A stretch of 64,000 bases of DNA from Mesorhizobium sp. SARCC-RB16n (GTDB taxonomy: Bacteria > Pseudomonadota > Alphaproteobacteria > Rhizobiales > Rhizobiaceae), in NCBI RefSeq assembly GCF_008520305.1, contig NZ_ML703284.1, positions 29,806-93,805 of the forward strand. Reading direction: 5' to 3'. Shown one piece after another: positions 29,414 to 37,896 of this stretch (positions are counted from its first letter, which is position 1; each line of letters starts with the position of its first letter). The notes under the pieces are model-generated. The model made no database searches. It was given only the letters and a program-made list of their open reading frames with translations, and was not told the DNA's origin. Made by a program: the position numbers and the translations under genes.

Positions 29414-30288
29414 TGGATTTCCTCTACGGTCTTTTCATCGCCCCCTTCGCCGATTTCGGCTTCATGCAGCGGGCGCTGTTCGGCTCGCTGATGCTGTCGC
29501 TCGGCGCCTGCCCGATAGGCGTCTTCCTGATGCTGCGGCGCATGAGCCTGTCGGGCGACGCGATGGCCCATGCCATCCTGCCGGGGGCTGCCGCCGGTTT
29601 CCTGTTCTATGGTCTTGAAATCCTGCCGATGACCATTGGCGGGCTGATCGCCGGTGTCATCGTGGCGCTCGGCGCCGGTGCCGTCTCGCGCTTCACCATC
29701 CAGCGCGAAGACGCCTCGATGGCGGCCTTCTACCTGATTTCGCTCGCCATCGGCGTGCTTATGGTGTCGATCCGCGGCTCCAGCGTCGATCTCATGCATG
29801 TGCTGTTCGGCACGGTGCTGGCACTCAACGACGAGGCATTGACGCTGATTGGCGGTATCGTCGCGGTGACGCTGGTCAGCCTCGCCATCTTCTGGCGGGC
29901 GCTCGTCGCGGAATGCCTCGACCCGCTGTTCCTGCGTTCGGTCAGCCGCATGGGCAGCCCGGTGCACTTCATCTTCCTCGGCCTAGTCGTGCTCAACCTC
30001 GTCGGCGGCTTCCAGGCGCTCGGCACTTTGCTTTCCGTCGGACTGATGATGCTGCCGGCGGCAGCCGCGCGGTTCTGGACGGCGCGTGTCGAGCCGATGT
30101 GCGTGCTGGCGGTGCTGATCGGCTCTGCCTCGTGCATTGCCGGACTGCTCTTGTCCTATCATGCGTCGTTGCCATCCGGCCCGGCCATCATCCTGTCGGC
30201 CGGCGTCGTCTATTTCGCCTCGATCCTGTTCGGCACGCGCGGCATCCTGCGCGCTCGCATCATCCATCACCGTCACAGAACGGCCTGA
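29413..30288 (+). CDS. aztB: Zinc ABC transporter permease
   Basis: 291 residues with about eight or nine hydrophobic helices, of the ABC-3 (ZnuB/MntB) permease family. The stretch MSLSGDAMAHAILPGAAAGF contains the cytosolic coupling motif. The ATG overlaps the aztA stop, so the two are translationally coupled. Its short His-rich end (IIHHRHR) lies on the cytosolic side. It forms the channel for zinc delivered by AztC. Confidence 0.9.
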   Translation: MDFLYGLFIAPFADFGFMQRALFGSLMLSLGACPIGVFLMLRRMSLSGDAMAHAILPGAAAGFLFYGLEILPMTIGGLIAGVIVALGAGAVSRFTIQREDASMAAFYLISLAIGVLMVSIRGSSVDLMHVLFGTVLALNDEALTLIGGIVAVTLVSLAIFWRALVAECLDPLFLRSVSRMGSPVHFIFLGLVVLNLVGGFQALGTLLSVGLMMLPAAAARFWTARVEPMCVLAVLIGSASCIAGLLLSYHASLPSGPAIILSAGVVYFASILFGTRGILRARIIHHRHRTA

Positions 30289-30315
30289 TCCCACCCCTAA
30301 AAGGAGACCCCGCTT

Positions 30316-31257
30316 ATGCTGAAATCGATCCGTGCCGCCCTGGCGGTGAGCGTTATAACATTAACCGCCTTTGGGGCATCATCGGCTTTGGCCGCGCCGC
30401 TGAAAGTGGTTGCCAGCTTCACGGTCATCGCGGATTTCGCCAAAAACGTCGGCGGCGATCGTGTTGCGATCACCAGCATCGTCGGTCCGGATGGCGACGC
30501 CCATGTCTACGAACCGAGCCCGGCCGACGCGGTGACCATGGCCAAGGCCGACATCGTGCTGGTCAACGGCCTGCATTTCGAAGGTTTCCTGCAGCGGCTG
30601 GTCGATGCCAGCGCCACCAAGGCCTCGATCATCACGCTGACCAAGGGCGTGACGCCGATCGATTTCAAGCCTGAATTCGCCGACGCCGACGCGGCCGAGG
30701 GTGCCGGCATCGGCGGCGGCAAGACGGTCACCGATCCGCACGCCTTCCAGTCGATCGCCAACGCCAGGATCTATGTGAAGAACATCGCCGAAGCTTTCTG
30801 CGCGGCGGACAGCGACGGCTGTGTCAGCTACCAGACCAATGCGGCCGCCTACACCAAGAAGCTCGATGCGCTGGAAGGCGAAGTGAAGGCGGCAATCCAG
30901 TCGATCCCCGAGGCAAAGCGCGTCGTCATCACCTCGCATGACGCCTTCGGCTATTTCGAACACGAATACGGCCTGACCTTCCTCGCTCCGCAAGGCATCT
31001 CGACCGATTCCGAACCGTCGGCCGCCGATGTCGCCAAGCTGGTCGAGCAGGTGAAGCAGGACAAGGCCGCCGCCATCTTCGTCGAGAACATTACCAACCC
31101 GCGCCTGATCGAACAGATTGCCAGCGAAACCGGCATCAAGATCGGCGGCACGCTCTACTCGGACGCGCTGTCGCAGCCCGATGGCCCGGGACCGACCTAT
31201 ATCGACATGATGCACAACAACATCCGCCAGATCAAAGGCGCCATTCTAGGCAGCTGA
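30316..31257 (+). CDS. aztC: Zinc-binding periplasmic protein AztC
   Basis: 313 residues with a signal peptide (cleavage after ALA, about residue 27) and a cluster A-I solute-binding fold. Predicted zinc ligands are His-63 (GDAHVYEPSP), His-142 (TDPHAFQS), His-208 (TSHDAFGYF) and Asp-283 (LYSDALS), the His-His-His-Asp set known for AztC. The long His-rich loop of ZnuA is absent. A strong AAGGAG lies 9 bases before the ATG. It ends just before a good terminator at 31280-31305, closing the aztABC operon. Confidence 0.9.
   Translation: MLKSIRAALAVSVITLTAFGASSALAAPLKVVASFTVIADFAKNVGGDRVAITSIVGPDGDAHVYEPSPADAVTMAKADIVLVNGLHFEGFLQRLVDASATKASIITLTKGVTPIDFKPEFADADAAEGAGIGGGKTVTDPHAFQSIANARIYVKNIAEAFCAADSDGCVSYQTNAAAYTKKLDALEGEVKAAIQSIPEAKRVVITSHDAFGYFEHEYGLTFLAPQGISTDSEPSAADVAKLVEQVKQDKAAAIFVENITNPRLIEQIASETGIKIGGTLYSDALSQPDGPGPTYIDMMHNNIRQIKGAILGS
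30351..30366. promoter_or_regulatory. Zur-like sequence within the aztC leader
   Basis: CGTTATAACATTAACC lies inside codons 12-17 of aztC, centred on the palindrome GTTATAAC. It resembles the other two candidate Zur boxes, but its location in coding sequence makes function uncertain. Confidence 0.3.
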
Positions 31258-31279
31258 CGAAACCTCTTTCGCCGAAGAA

Positions 31280-31305
31280 GGCGGAGCCAGGTCTCCGCCT
31301 TTTTT
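31280..31305 (+). terminator. Intrinsic terminator after aztC
   Basis: GGCGGAG (31280-31286) and CTCCGCC (31293-31299) form a perfect stem with a 6-base loop, followed directly by six T residues. It separates aztABC from the COG0523 gene, which therefore needs its own promoter. Confidence 0.9.
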
Positions 31306-31317
31306 CGGCATTGCGTT

Positions 31318-31330
31318 GTTATAAAATAAC
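31318..31330. promoter_or_regulatory. Zur-like box upstream of COG0523 gene
   Basis: GTTAT-AAA-ATAAC, a perfect dyad, 35 bases before the ATG of the COG0523 GTPase and immediately after the aztC terminator. This is where a zinc-responsive operator and promoter would be expected. Confidence 0.6.
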
Positions 31331-31365
31331 GTTACACATTTGGACCAGACTTCGGGAAACAGATC

Positions 31366-32574
31366 ATGAATCAGACGTCAGACTTCAAACGCCTTCCCGT
31401 CACCGTACTCTCCGGCTTCCTCGGCGCCGGCAAGACCACACTGCTCAACCACATCTTGTCGAATCGCGAAGGCCGCCGCGTGGCCGTCATCGTCAACGAC
31501 ATGAGCGAGATCAACATCGACGCCGAACTGGTGCGCGACGGCGCCGATCTGTCGCGCACCGACGAAAAGCTGGTGGAAATGTCGAATGGCTGCATCTGCT
31601 GCACGCTGCGTGACGACCTGTTGAAGGAGGTTCGTGCGCTGGCCGAACAGGGCCGCTTCGACTATCTGTTGATCGAATCGACCGGCATTTCCGAACCGTT
31701 GCCCGTCGCCGCGACCTTCGATTTTCGCGACGAGAATGGCGACAGCCTGTCGGACGTCGCCCGACTGGACACAATGGTGACCGTGGTCGATGCTCTCAAC
31801 CTGCTCAAGGACTATTCGTCCGCTGATTTCCTCAAGCAGCGTGGCCAGTCGCTTGGCGAGCAGGACGGTCGCGCGCTTGTTGACCTTCTGGTCGAGCAGA
31901 TCGAATTCGCCGACACCGTGGTGCTGAACAAGATCGGCGTGGCGAGTCCGCACCAGCTAGACATGGCGCGGTTGATCGTGCGGGCGCTCAATCCAGGCGC
32001 CGAGATCGTCGAAGCCGATTTCGGCAAGGTGCCGCTCGGCAAGGTGCTTGCCACCGGTCGTTTCGATTTCGACAAGGCCCAGCAGAACCTTCTTTGGTTC
32101 AAGGAGCTCAACGGTTTTCGCGACCATGTTCCCGAGACCGAGGAATATGGCATCCGTTCCTTCGTCTACCGGGCGCGAAGACCGTTCGAGCCGGCGAAGT
32201 TCCAGGCCTTCATCGACCGCGCCTGGCCCGGCGTGGTGCGGGCCAAAGGCTTCTTCTGGCTAGCGACACGGCCGCGCCACGTCGGCGAAATGAGTCATGC
32301 CGGTGCGTTGGTCAGGACCGAGAAGCGCGGCTTGTGGTGGGCGGCCGTGCCGCAAAGTCGATGGCCAGACCATGCCGGCTGGCGCCAAAGCATGGCTCCC
32401 TATCTCGATCCGGTCTGGGGCGATCGTCGCCAGGAACTGGTCTTTATCGGCTGCGACCCGATGGACGAGGCGCAGCTTAGCGCTGAACTGGACAATTGCC
32501 TGGTCGAGGCCGAACACTTCCAGCCGGAATTGTGGAGCGGGCTGCCTGATCCCTTCCCGACATGGGCAGCATGA
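31366..32574 (+). CDS. COG0523 GTP-binding metallochaperone (CobW/ZigA-like)
   Basis: 402 residues. Walker A is GFLGAGKTT (about 17-25), the CxCC metal motif NGCICC is at residues 76-79, the Mg/Walker B ESTG and the NKIG guanine motif are present, and a CobW C-terminal domain closes the protein. Members next to zinc importers under Zur control (ZigA, ZagA, YciC types) are GTPases that help deliver zinc during starvation. The neighbouring Zur-like box and aztABC support that role; CobW (cobalt) and NHase activators are less likely here because no cob or nitrile hydratase genes are near. Confidence 0.88.
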   Translation: MNQTSDFKRLPVTVLSGFLGAGKTTLLNHILSNREGRRVAVIVNDMSEINIDAELVRDGADLSRTDEKLVEMSNGCICCTLRDDLLKEVRALAEQGRFDYLLIESTGISEPLPVAATFDFRDENGDSLSDVARLDTMVTVVDALNLLKDYSSADFLKQRGQSLGEQDGRALVDLLVEQIEFADTVVLNKIGVASPHQLDMARLIVRALNPGAEIVEADFGKVPLGKVLATGRFDFDKAQQNLLWFKELNGFRDHVPETEEYGIRSFVYRARRPFEPAKFQAFIDRAWPGVVRAKGFFWLATRPRHVGEMSHAGALVRTEKRGLWWAAVPQSRWPDHAGWRQSMAPYLDPVWGDRRQELVFIGCDPMDEAQLSAELDNCLVEAEHFQPELWSGLPDPFPTWAA

Positions 32575-32692
32575 GTTGGATTCTTCGGCGGAAACCTCTA
32601 TCTCAGCATGATGATTTCTGTCGGCGCGGATTGCCGGCACGGATGGGGAGTGGCAAGACTTTCCACCAAACCAGATTGCGAGGATGCGAGCC

Positions 32693-33031
32693 ATGGAATA
32701 TCGCCAGATCAGCGAAGACTATTCGGTCTCGGGCCAGATCCAGCCCGAAGATGTCGCCGCCATCAAGGCCGCCGGCTTCAAGAGCGTGATCTGCAACCGG
32801 CCGGACGACGAGCAGCCGGGACAGCCTTCGGCGGACACGCTCAAGGCCACGGTCGAGGCCGCCGGCCTCGCCTTCCGCTATATCCCGGTGATCAGCGGCC
32901 AGATCACGCAAGAGAATGTCGACGACCAGGCCGAGGCGCTCCACGAGCTCGACGGCCCGGTATTCGCCTATTGCCGCTCCGGCGCGCGCTGCACGAATTT
33001 GTATGGGTTGATCCAGCAGTCCAAGGGCTAG
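32693..33031 (+). CDS. DUF442/BLH-type phosphatase-like protein
   Basis: 112 residues from ATG 32693 (an ATG at 32684 is also possible). It starts MEYRQISEDYSVSGQ and has the phosphatase-loop motif CRSGARC near residue 99, matching the DUF442 / TIGR01244 family, related to protein-tyrosine phosphatases and found fused or next to the metallo-hydrolase Blh in rhizobia. The biochemical role is unsettled (sulfur transfer or phosphatase). Its TAG stop shares the palindrome CTAG with the stop of the convergent Lrp gene. Confidence 0.8.
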   Translation: MEYRQISEDYSVSGQIQPEDVAAIKAAGFKSVICNRPDDEQPGQPSADTLKATVEAAGLAFRYIPVISGQITQENVDDQAEALHELDGPVFAYCRSGARCTNLYGLIQQSKG

Positions 33032-33495
33032 ATCGGCAGCGCCCCGGTTTCCTTCAGTGTTTCGAGCACGATCGCGGTCTTCACATGCTGTACCGATTCG
33101 TGCGGCAGGAGCACGCCGTTGACGAACTCGGACAATGATTTGAGATCGGGCGTCACCACCTTCAGGATATAATCCATCTCGCCGGTCAGTGCGTGCGCTT
33201 CCTGCACTTCCGGCAACCGCGCCACCAACTCGCCGAAGCGCCGCGCATTGTCTCGGTTGTGGGTGGCCAGCGTCACCGAGATGACGTTGACCAGCGAGAA
33301 GCCGAGCCTGTCGCGGTCAAGCACGGCGCGATAGCCCTTGATGTAACCGTCTTCCTCCAGCCGCTGGCGTCGGCGCGAACATTGCGATGCCGACAGGTTC
33401 ACCCGCTCCGAAAGATCGTTGTTGGTGAGCCGCGCGTCGCTCTGCAAGAGCGCCATTATCTTGCGGTCAAACTGATCGATGCGCGCGCTATCCAT
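33028..33495 (-). CDS. Lrp/AsnC family transcriptional regulator
   Basis: 155 residues with an N-terminal AsnC-type helix-turn-helix (about 8-60; NNDLSERVNLSASQCSRRRQRLEE) and a C-terminal RAM/AsnC ligand-binding domain. It is divergent from hpd, 138 bases away, so it is likely the regulator of tyrosine breakdown, sensing an aromatic or branched amino acid. The sequence does not name the effector. The convergent DUF442 gene overlaps its 3' end by 4 bases. Confidence 0.88.
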   Translation of the reverse strand: MDSARIDQFDRKIMALLQSDARLTNNDLSERVNLSASQCSRRRQRLEEDGYIKGYRAVLDRDRLGFSLVNVISVTLATHNRDNARRFGELVARLPEVQEAHALTGEMDYILKVVTPDLKSLSEFVNGVLLPHESVQHVKTAIVLETLKETGALPI

Positions 33496-33515
33496 GGTTT
33501 TTTCTCACTTCATGC

Positions 33516-33553
33516 ATGCTTCACGCATGACATCATCATTTCAAGCGTTTGAA
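33516..33553. promoter_or_regulatory. Dyads between Lrp gene and hpd
   Basis: Two inverted repeats lie in the divergent promoter region: ATGC-TTCAC-GCAT (33516-33528) and TTCAA-GCGT-TTGAA (33540-33553). They are candidate binding sites for the Lrp-type regulator, which often binds a series of degenerate dyads. Confidence 0.45.
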
Positions 33554-33633
33554 TGCAAGCACCATGCACGGGCTTCGCGTTATCATAGTTTCAGATGGCC
33601 TTTTCAGGCCAAAAGACATCTTCGGAGGATATC

Positions 33634-34746
33634 ATGGGTCCCTTCCCGCACGACGCCCCGCCCGCCAAGATCAGCAAGGACAACCCAGCCGGCACCGATG
33701 GTTTCGAGTTCGTCGAATTCGCCCACCCGGAGCCGCAGAAGCTGGCCGAGCTGTTCACCCGCATGGGTTATGTGACGGTGGCCAAGCATCGCACGAAGGA
33801 CATCACGGTCTGGCGCCAGGGCGACATCAACTATGTCGTCAATGCCGAGCCCGGCTCGCACGCGATGAAGTTCGTCGACAAGCACGGCCCTTGCGCCGCC
33901 TCGATGGCCTGGCGGGTGGTCGATGCCAAAACTGCCTTCGAGCATGCGGTGTCGAAAGGCGCCACGCCTTACGAAGGCGATGACAAGGCACTCGACGTGC
34001 CGGCCATATCAGGCATCGGCGGTTCGCTGCTCTATTTCATCGAGGCCTACGGCAAGAAGGGCTCGGCCTATGACGCCGAGTTCGATTGGCTTGGCGCGCG
34101 CGACCCGCGGCCGCAGGGCGTCGGCTTCTATTACCTCGACCACCTGACCCACAATGTCTATCGCGGCCAGATGGACAAATGGTGGGATTTCTATCGCAAT
34201 CTGTTCGGCTTCAAGCAGATCCATTTCTTCGACATCGACGGCAAGATCACCGGCCTGGTCAGCCGCGCCATCACCTCGCCCTGTGGCAAGATCCGCATTC
34301 CGCTCAACGAATCCAAAGACGAGACCAGCCAGATCGCCGAATACCTGAAGAAGTACAATGGCGAAGGCATCCAGCACATCGCGGTAGGCACCGACGAGAT
34401 CTACGCCGCCACCGACAAGCTCGCGGAGAATGGGCTGAAATTCATGCCAGGCCCGCCCGACACCTATTACGACATGTCCTATGACAGGGTGAACGGCCAT
34501 AACGAGCCGATCGAGCGCATGAAGAAGCACGGCATCCTGATAGACGGCGAAGGCGTGGTCGATGGCGGCATGACCAAGATCCTGCTGCAGATCTTTTCGA
34601 AGACCGTGATCGGGCCGATCTTCTTCGAGTTCATCCAGCGCAAGGGTGACGAAGGCTTTGGCGAAGGCAATTTCCGCGCGCTGTTCGAATCGATCGAGCA
34701 GGACCAGATCAAGCGCGGCGTGATCAAGGTTCAGGCTGCGGAATAG
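33634..34746 (+). CDS. hpd: 4-Hydroxyphenylpyruvate dioxygenase
   Basis: 370 residues. The start at 33634 has GGAGG 6-7 bases upstream. The enzyme has two vicinal-oxygen-chelate domains; the iron ligands sit in the C-terminal half: the His in DHLTHNVYRG (about 170-173), His-245 (GIQHIAVGT) and Glu-329 (FFEFIQRKG). The conserved C-terminal GFGEGNFRALFESIE is present. It converts 4-hydroxyphenylpyruvate to homogentisate using Fe2+ and O2 in the cytoplasm. HmgA, which acts next, is encoded 3 kb downstream. Confidence 0.96.
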   Translation: MGPFPHDAPPAKISKDNPAGTDGFEFVEFAHPEPQKLAELFTRMGYVTVAKHRTKDITVWRQGDINYVVNAEPGSHAMKFVDKHGPCAASMAWRVVDAKTAFEHAVSKGATPYEGDDKALDVPAISGIGGSLLYFIEAYGKKGSAYDAEFDWLGARDPRPQGVGFYYLDHLTHNVYRGQMDKWWDFYRNLFGFKQIHFFDIDGKITGLVSRAITSPCGKIRIPLNESKDETSQIAEYLKKYNGEGIQHIAVGTDEIYAATDKLAENGLKFMPGPPDTYYDMSYDRVNGHNEPIERMKKHGILIDGEGVVDGGMTKILLQIFSKTVIGPIFFEFIQRKGDEGFGEGNFRALFESIEQDQIKRGVIKVQAAE

Positions 34747-34772
34747 ACGGGAGTTCTTGCGGCTCGACCGAT

Positions 34773-34794
34773 TATGACCTAAATTCTAGTCATA
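34773..34794. promoter_or_regulatory. Inverted repeat upstream of vapB
   Basis: TATGAC (34773-34778) and GTCATA (34789-34794) form a 22-bp interrupted dyad 14 bases before the antitoxin start. This is a typical position for the operator bound by an antitoxin-toxin complex. Confidence 0.6.
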
Positions 34795-34807
34795 AAGGGT
34801 CGAGCAC

Positions 34808-35032
34808 ATGAATGTTTCCATCGCCGAAGCCAAGGCCAAATTGTCCGAACTCGTCAGCCGCGCGGAAGCGGGCGAGGAGATCGTACTCACCCGCCACGGC
34901 AAGGTCGCAGCGCGCATTGTACCTCCGGCAACGACCGAACTTTTGCCCCGTATCGGCGCATTGAAGGGCAAAATCTGGATTGCGGACGATTTTGACGAAC
35001 TCGGTCCCGAATGGGACGAGTACGTGAAATGA
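34808..35032 (+). CDS. Type II antitoxin, Phd/YefM-like
   Basis: 74 residues, starting MNVSIAEAKAKLSELVSRA, the DNA-binding Phd/YefM fold, followed by GKVAARIVPP and an acidic C-terminal tail (DDFDELGPEW) that would wrap the toxin. The ATG of the toxin overlaps its stop. A 22-bp dyad just upstream fits autoregulation. It lies between hpd and the DinB-like gene, unrelated to either. Confidence 0.85.
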   Translation: MNVSIAEAKAKLSELVSRAEAGEEIVLTRHGKVAARIVPPATTELLPRIGALKGKIWIADDFDELGPEWDEYVK

Positions 35033-35406
35033 CTGTCGGCCCCTTTCTCGCCGACACACATATCATCCTCTGGTCGATTTCGGACGATCGACGTCTCAGC
35101 GAGCACCACCGCGCCATCTTGGCTTCGGAAGCGGTGGTGTTTGCGAGCGCGGCAAGCGTTTGGGAAATTGCCATCAAACGATCGATCGGAAAACTCAATG
35201 CGCCGGACGATCTGCCGACGTTGCTTCCAAAGATGCGATTTCAGCCGCTCGTTGTGACGTTACAGCATGCGAATGCCATCAGCGGTCTACCTCACCACCA
35301 TGGCGATCCGTTCGACAGATTGCTGATCGCGCAGGCGCAAGTGGAAAACTTGACCATCATTACTTCCGACCCGCATTTCGCCCGTTACGATGTCGCTGTA
35401 GCGTGA
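35029..35406 (+). CDS. PIN-domain toxin, VapC-like ribonuclease
   Basis: 125 residues. The acidic PIN-domain catalytic residues are visible: Asp-9 in FLADTHIILW, Glu-46 in ASVWEIAIK, an aspartate in HGDPFDRLLIAQA (Asp-93 or Asp-96) and Asp-114 in TSDPHF. ATGA overlap with the antitoxin couples their translation. VapC-type toxins are Mg2+-dependent RNases that cleave initiator tRNA or rRNA; the target here is unknown. Confidence 0.87.
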   Translation: MTVGPFLADTHIILWSISDDRRLSEHHRAILASEAVVFASAASVWEIAIKRSIGKLNAPDDLPTLLPKMRFQPLVVTLQHANAISGLPHHHGDPFDRLLIAQAQVENLTIITSDPHFARYDVAVA

Positions 35407-35425
35407 TTTAGCTAGGCGGTTGGTC

Positions 35426-35962
35426 TCATAACCGAAGCCTCTCAACCTCCTCCTGCCTAACCTTGACGTCATCATCGAGCAGGAACTCGTCCAACTGCGG
35501 CGGCGCGACCGAAGTGCCGGACAGCATCGCATGCACCTGGCCGCGATGGTGGATGTCGTGCAGAAAGACGTGCGCCAGGATATCGCCGATCTTTTCCGGG
35601 ATCATGCCGTCCTCGCGCCGGTCGGTGATGACGCGGCGATCGAGATCGGTCTGCGACAGGCCATCGCAGAAGGCGATCAGCCGTCGGTCGGCCGCAAGCT
35701 GGGCGACGTACAGCTCTCGCGGAGCATCGAAAGGCACGAAGTCATCGTAGGCAGCGGCACCGACCCCGCCTTCTTCGAGAAAATCGAGATAGAGATGATC
35801 GACCGCGAGGACATGGTTGAGCGTTGCCTTGATCGACGGGAAAAAGCTGGTGCGCTCGGCCTCGAACTCACCAGGCTTGAGCGAAAGCACAGCGCGATAG
35901 AGCCGGTCGTTCGACCAGAGATTGTTCCCCGCCATGCGGCGCAGATGGTCAAGCAGGTCCAT
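35426..35962 (-). CDS. DinB family protein
   Basis: 178 residues of four-helix-bundle type with the three metal-coordinating histidines: the first in the TLNHVLAVDH segment, the other two in the HDIHHRGQVHAML segment. The family includes metal-dependent thiol transferases, but most DinB members are uncharacterised. It lies 21 bases downstream of the fah-like gene on the same strand and may be the tail of the hmgA operon. Confidence 0.82.
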   Translation of the reverse strand: MDLLDHLRRMAGNNLWSNDRLYRAVLSLKPGEFEAERTSFFPSIKATLNHVLAVDHLYLDFLEEGGVGAAAYDDFVPFDAPRELYVAQLAADRRLIAFCDGLSQTDLDRRVITDRREDGMIPEKIGDILAHVFLHDIHHRGQVHAMLSGTSVAPPQLDEFLLDDDVKVRQEEVERLRL

Positions 35963-35983
35963 CGCTCAAATTTCTCGTTATGC

Positions 35984-36997
35984 CTACCGCTCGTATTTCT
36001 CGACCTTCTGCTCGATGGCGCCGAAGATGGAATGTCCGGCCTTGTCCTTCATCTCGATGCGTACCGTGTCGCCGAAACGCAGGAACGGCGTCTTTGGTTC
36101 GCCTGACACAATCGTCTCGATCATGCGCAGTTCCGCGATGCAGGAATAGCCGGCACCGCCTGCCGAGACCGGCTCGCCCGGGCCGCCGTCGAGTTTGTTG
36201 GATACCGTACCCGAGCCGATGATGGTGCCTGATATAAGCGGCCTTGTGCGGGCGGCGTGAGCGATCAGGGCCGGGAAATCGAAGGTCATGTCGACACCGG
36301 CATTGGCGCGGCCGAAGGGCTTGCCGTTGATGTCGGCGAGCAGCGGCAGGCTGACCTTGCCGCCGTCCCAGGCGTCGCCCAGCTCATCCGGCGTCACCGC
36401 GACCGGAGAGAAGGCCGACGACGGTTTCGACTGGAAGAAGCCGAACCCCTTGGCCAGTTCCGGCCCGGTGAGCCCGCGCAGCGTCACATCGTTGACCAGC
36501 ATGACCAGCCGAATCGCGGCGCGCGTCTCATCGAGGCTGGCGCCCATCGGCACATCGTCGACGATAACGGCTACTTCCGCCTCCATGTCGATGCCGTAAG
36601 CTTCGTCAGCCATGCGGATCGGATCACGGGGTGCCACGAAGGAATCCGAGCCGCCCTGGTAGATCAGCGGGTCGGTCCAGAAGCTCGCCGGCATCTCGAC
36701 GCCACGCGCTTTCCGCACCAGTTCGACATGGTTCACATAGGCCGATCCGTCGGCCCATTGAAAGGCGCGCGGCAGCGGTGAATGCGCGTCGTGCTCGTGA
36801 AAACGGGCCGCCGGCATCGCATTGCTCTCCAGCGATTCCGCGATTGTCGCCAGATGCGGCGAGATCCTGCGCCAGTCGTCGAGTGCCGCTTGCAGCGTGC
36901 GCGCCAGGAACGAGGCGTCGGTGTATTGCGTCAGGTCGCGCGAAACGACGACGAGTTTCCCATCGCGCGTTCCGTCCTTCAGCGTGGCAAGCTTCAT
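35984..36997 (-). CDS. Fumarylacetoacetate hydrolase family protein
   Basis: 337 residues starting [21 protein letters not shown]. The family core holds metal-binding acids in the DMEAEVAVIVDDVP segment, the catalytic His near the FHEHDAHSP segment and the SGTIIGSGTVSN turn. In this cluster it most likely cleaves fumarylacetoacetate to fumarate and acetoacetate, the last step of tyrosine degradation; similar FAH proteins elsewhere act on other acylpyruvates. The ATG overlaps the stop of the MBL-fold gene (ATGA), so hmgA, the MBL gene and this gene form one operon. No maleylacetoacetate isomerase gene is in the window. Confidence 0.85.
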   Translation of the reverse strand: MKLATLKDGTRDGKLVVVSRDLTQYTDASFLARTLQAALDDWRRISPHLATIAESLESNAMPAARFHEHDAHSPLPRAFQWADGSAYVNHVELVRKARGVEMPASFWTDPLIYQGGSDSFVAPRDPIRMADEAYGIDMEAEVAVIVDDVPMGASLDETRAAIRLVMLVNDVTLRGLTGPELAKGFGFFQSKPSSAFSPVAVTPDELGDAWDGGKVSLPLLADINGKPFGRANAGVDMTFDFPALIAHAARTRPLISGTIIGSGTVSNKLDGGPGEPVSAGGAGYSCIAELRMIETIVSGEPKTPFLRFGDTVRIEMKDKAGHSIFGAIEQKVEKYER

Positions 36998-37896
36998 GCG
37001 GTTCCCTCTCCTTGTGCGGCTTTCCCGCCGCTTAGCCCCACAACAAGGCCGTCGCGGGCGATCGTCAAGTCGCCGGCCCATGTTTTCCTGACGGCGGCGA
37101 TCCAGTCCGCCTCACCGATCTCGGCATCGTCGGCTGGAATGAGGTGGTTGAGCACCAGTCTTTTGACGCCGGCATCGCTGGCGATGCGTCCGGCTTCTTC
37201 GGCAAGGCTGTGGCTGGCGAGCAGATGTTCACTGAGCCGCGCACCATTGCCGGTTCTGGCAACCAGCCGCTCGATGCCTTCTTCAAGCATAGCTTCATGG
37301 ACGAGGATATCGGCACCTTCGGCGAAATCGGCCAGCGGTGGGAAGAAGGCAGTATCGGCCGAGAACACCACGCTTTTGCCGCCATGCTCGAAGCGCAGGG
37401 CAAAGCAGTCGGTCACCGGCGGATGGTCGACGCGCAGCGCCGTCACCTTCAGGCCGCGTTGCTTGACCACATGGCCCTCGCCGAATTCGTCGACAGAAAC
37501 CAACTCGCGAATATCGGGACGGCCCTCGTCGACGATACGGATCTCGATGTCGAATTCCATCGCCTGACAAAAGCGCCGCCAGTAGTGGCCGACCCCGGGC
37601 GGGCCGAACACGGTGACCGGCGTCGCCAGTCCCGCCGTCCAGCCGGTGTGGATCAGCGGACCCAGTTCCAGCACATGGTCGGAATGCAAATGCGTGATGA
37701 AGATCAGGTCGAGCGCCCTCAGGTTGACGCCGGCATCGACCAGACCGCGCGTCACGCCGAGCCCGCAATCGATGACGATCGCTCGCCCACCGATCTCGAG
37801 CAGCGACGAACTCGGCCACGGCCCGCCCGGGCGCAGCGCAGGACCGCCTTTCGAGCCCAGCAACACCAGCCGGTCCGGAAGCGACCTGCCGCTCAA
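36994..37896 (-). CDS. MBL-fold metallo-hydrolase within the hmgA operon
   Basis: About 300 residues of the metallo-beta-lactamase fold: HLHSDHVLE (HxHxDH metal motif), a later DTAFFPP segment, and a C-terminal metal-binding His (NHLIPADD). I place the start at TTG 37896, which overlaps the hmgA stop; no ATG exists near this position and the hydrophobic beta-strand sequence begins here. Its stop overlaps the fah-like start. The embedding between hmgA and fah suggests a role in homogentisate catabolism (for example hydrolysis of a lactone or thioester), but family membership alone gives no substrate. Confidence 0.72.
   Translation of the reverse strand: MSGRSLPDRLVLLGSKGGPALRPGGPWPSSSLLEIGGRAIVIDCGLGVTRGLVDAGVNLRALDLIFITHLHSDHVLELGPLIHTGWTAGLATPVTVFGPPGVGHYWRRFCQAMEFDIEIRIVDEGRPDIRELVSVDEFGEGHVVKQRGLKVTALRVDHPPVTDCFALRFEHGGKSVVFSADTAFFPPLADFAEGADILVHEAMLEEGIERLVARTGNGARLSEHLLASHSLAEEAGRIASDAGVKRLVLNHLIPADDAEIGEADWIAAVRKTWAGDLTIARDGLVVGLSGGKAAQGEGTA

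Noticed and set aside
30351-30366. A second promoter inside aztC
   Set aside because: The Zur-like site is in coding sequence and aztC has its own strong ribosome site in the operon; kept only as a low-confidence site.
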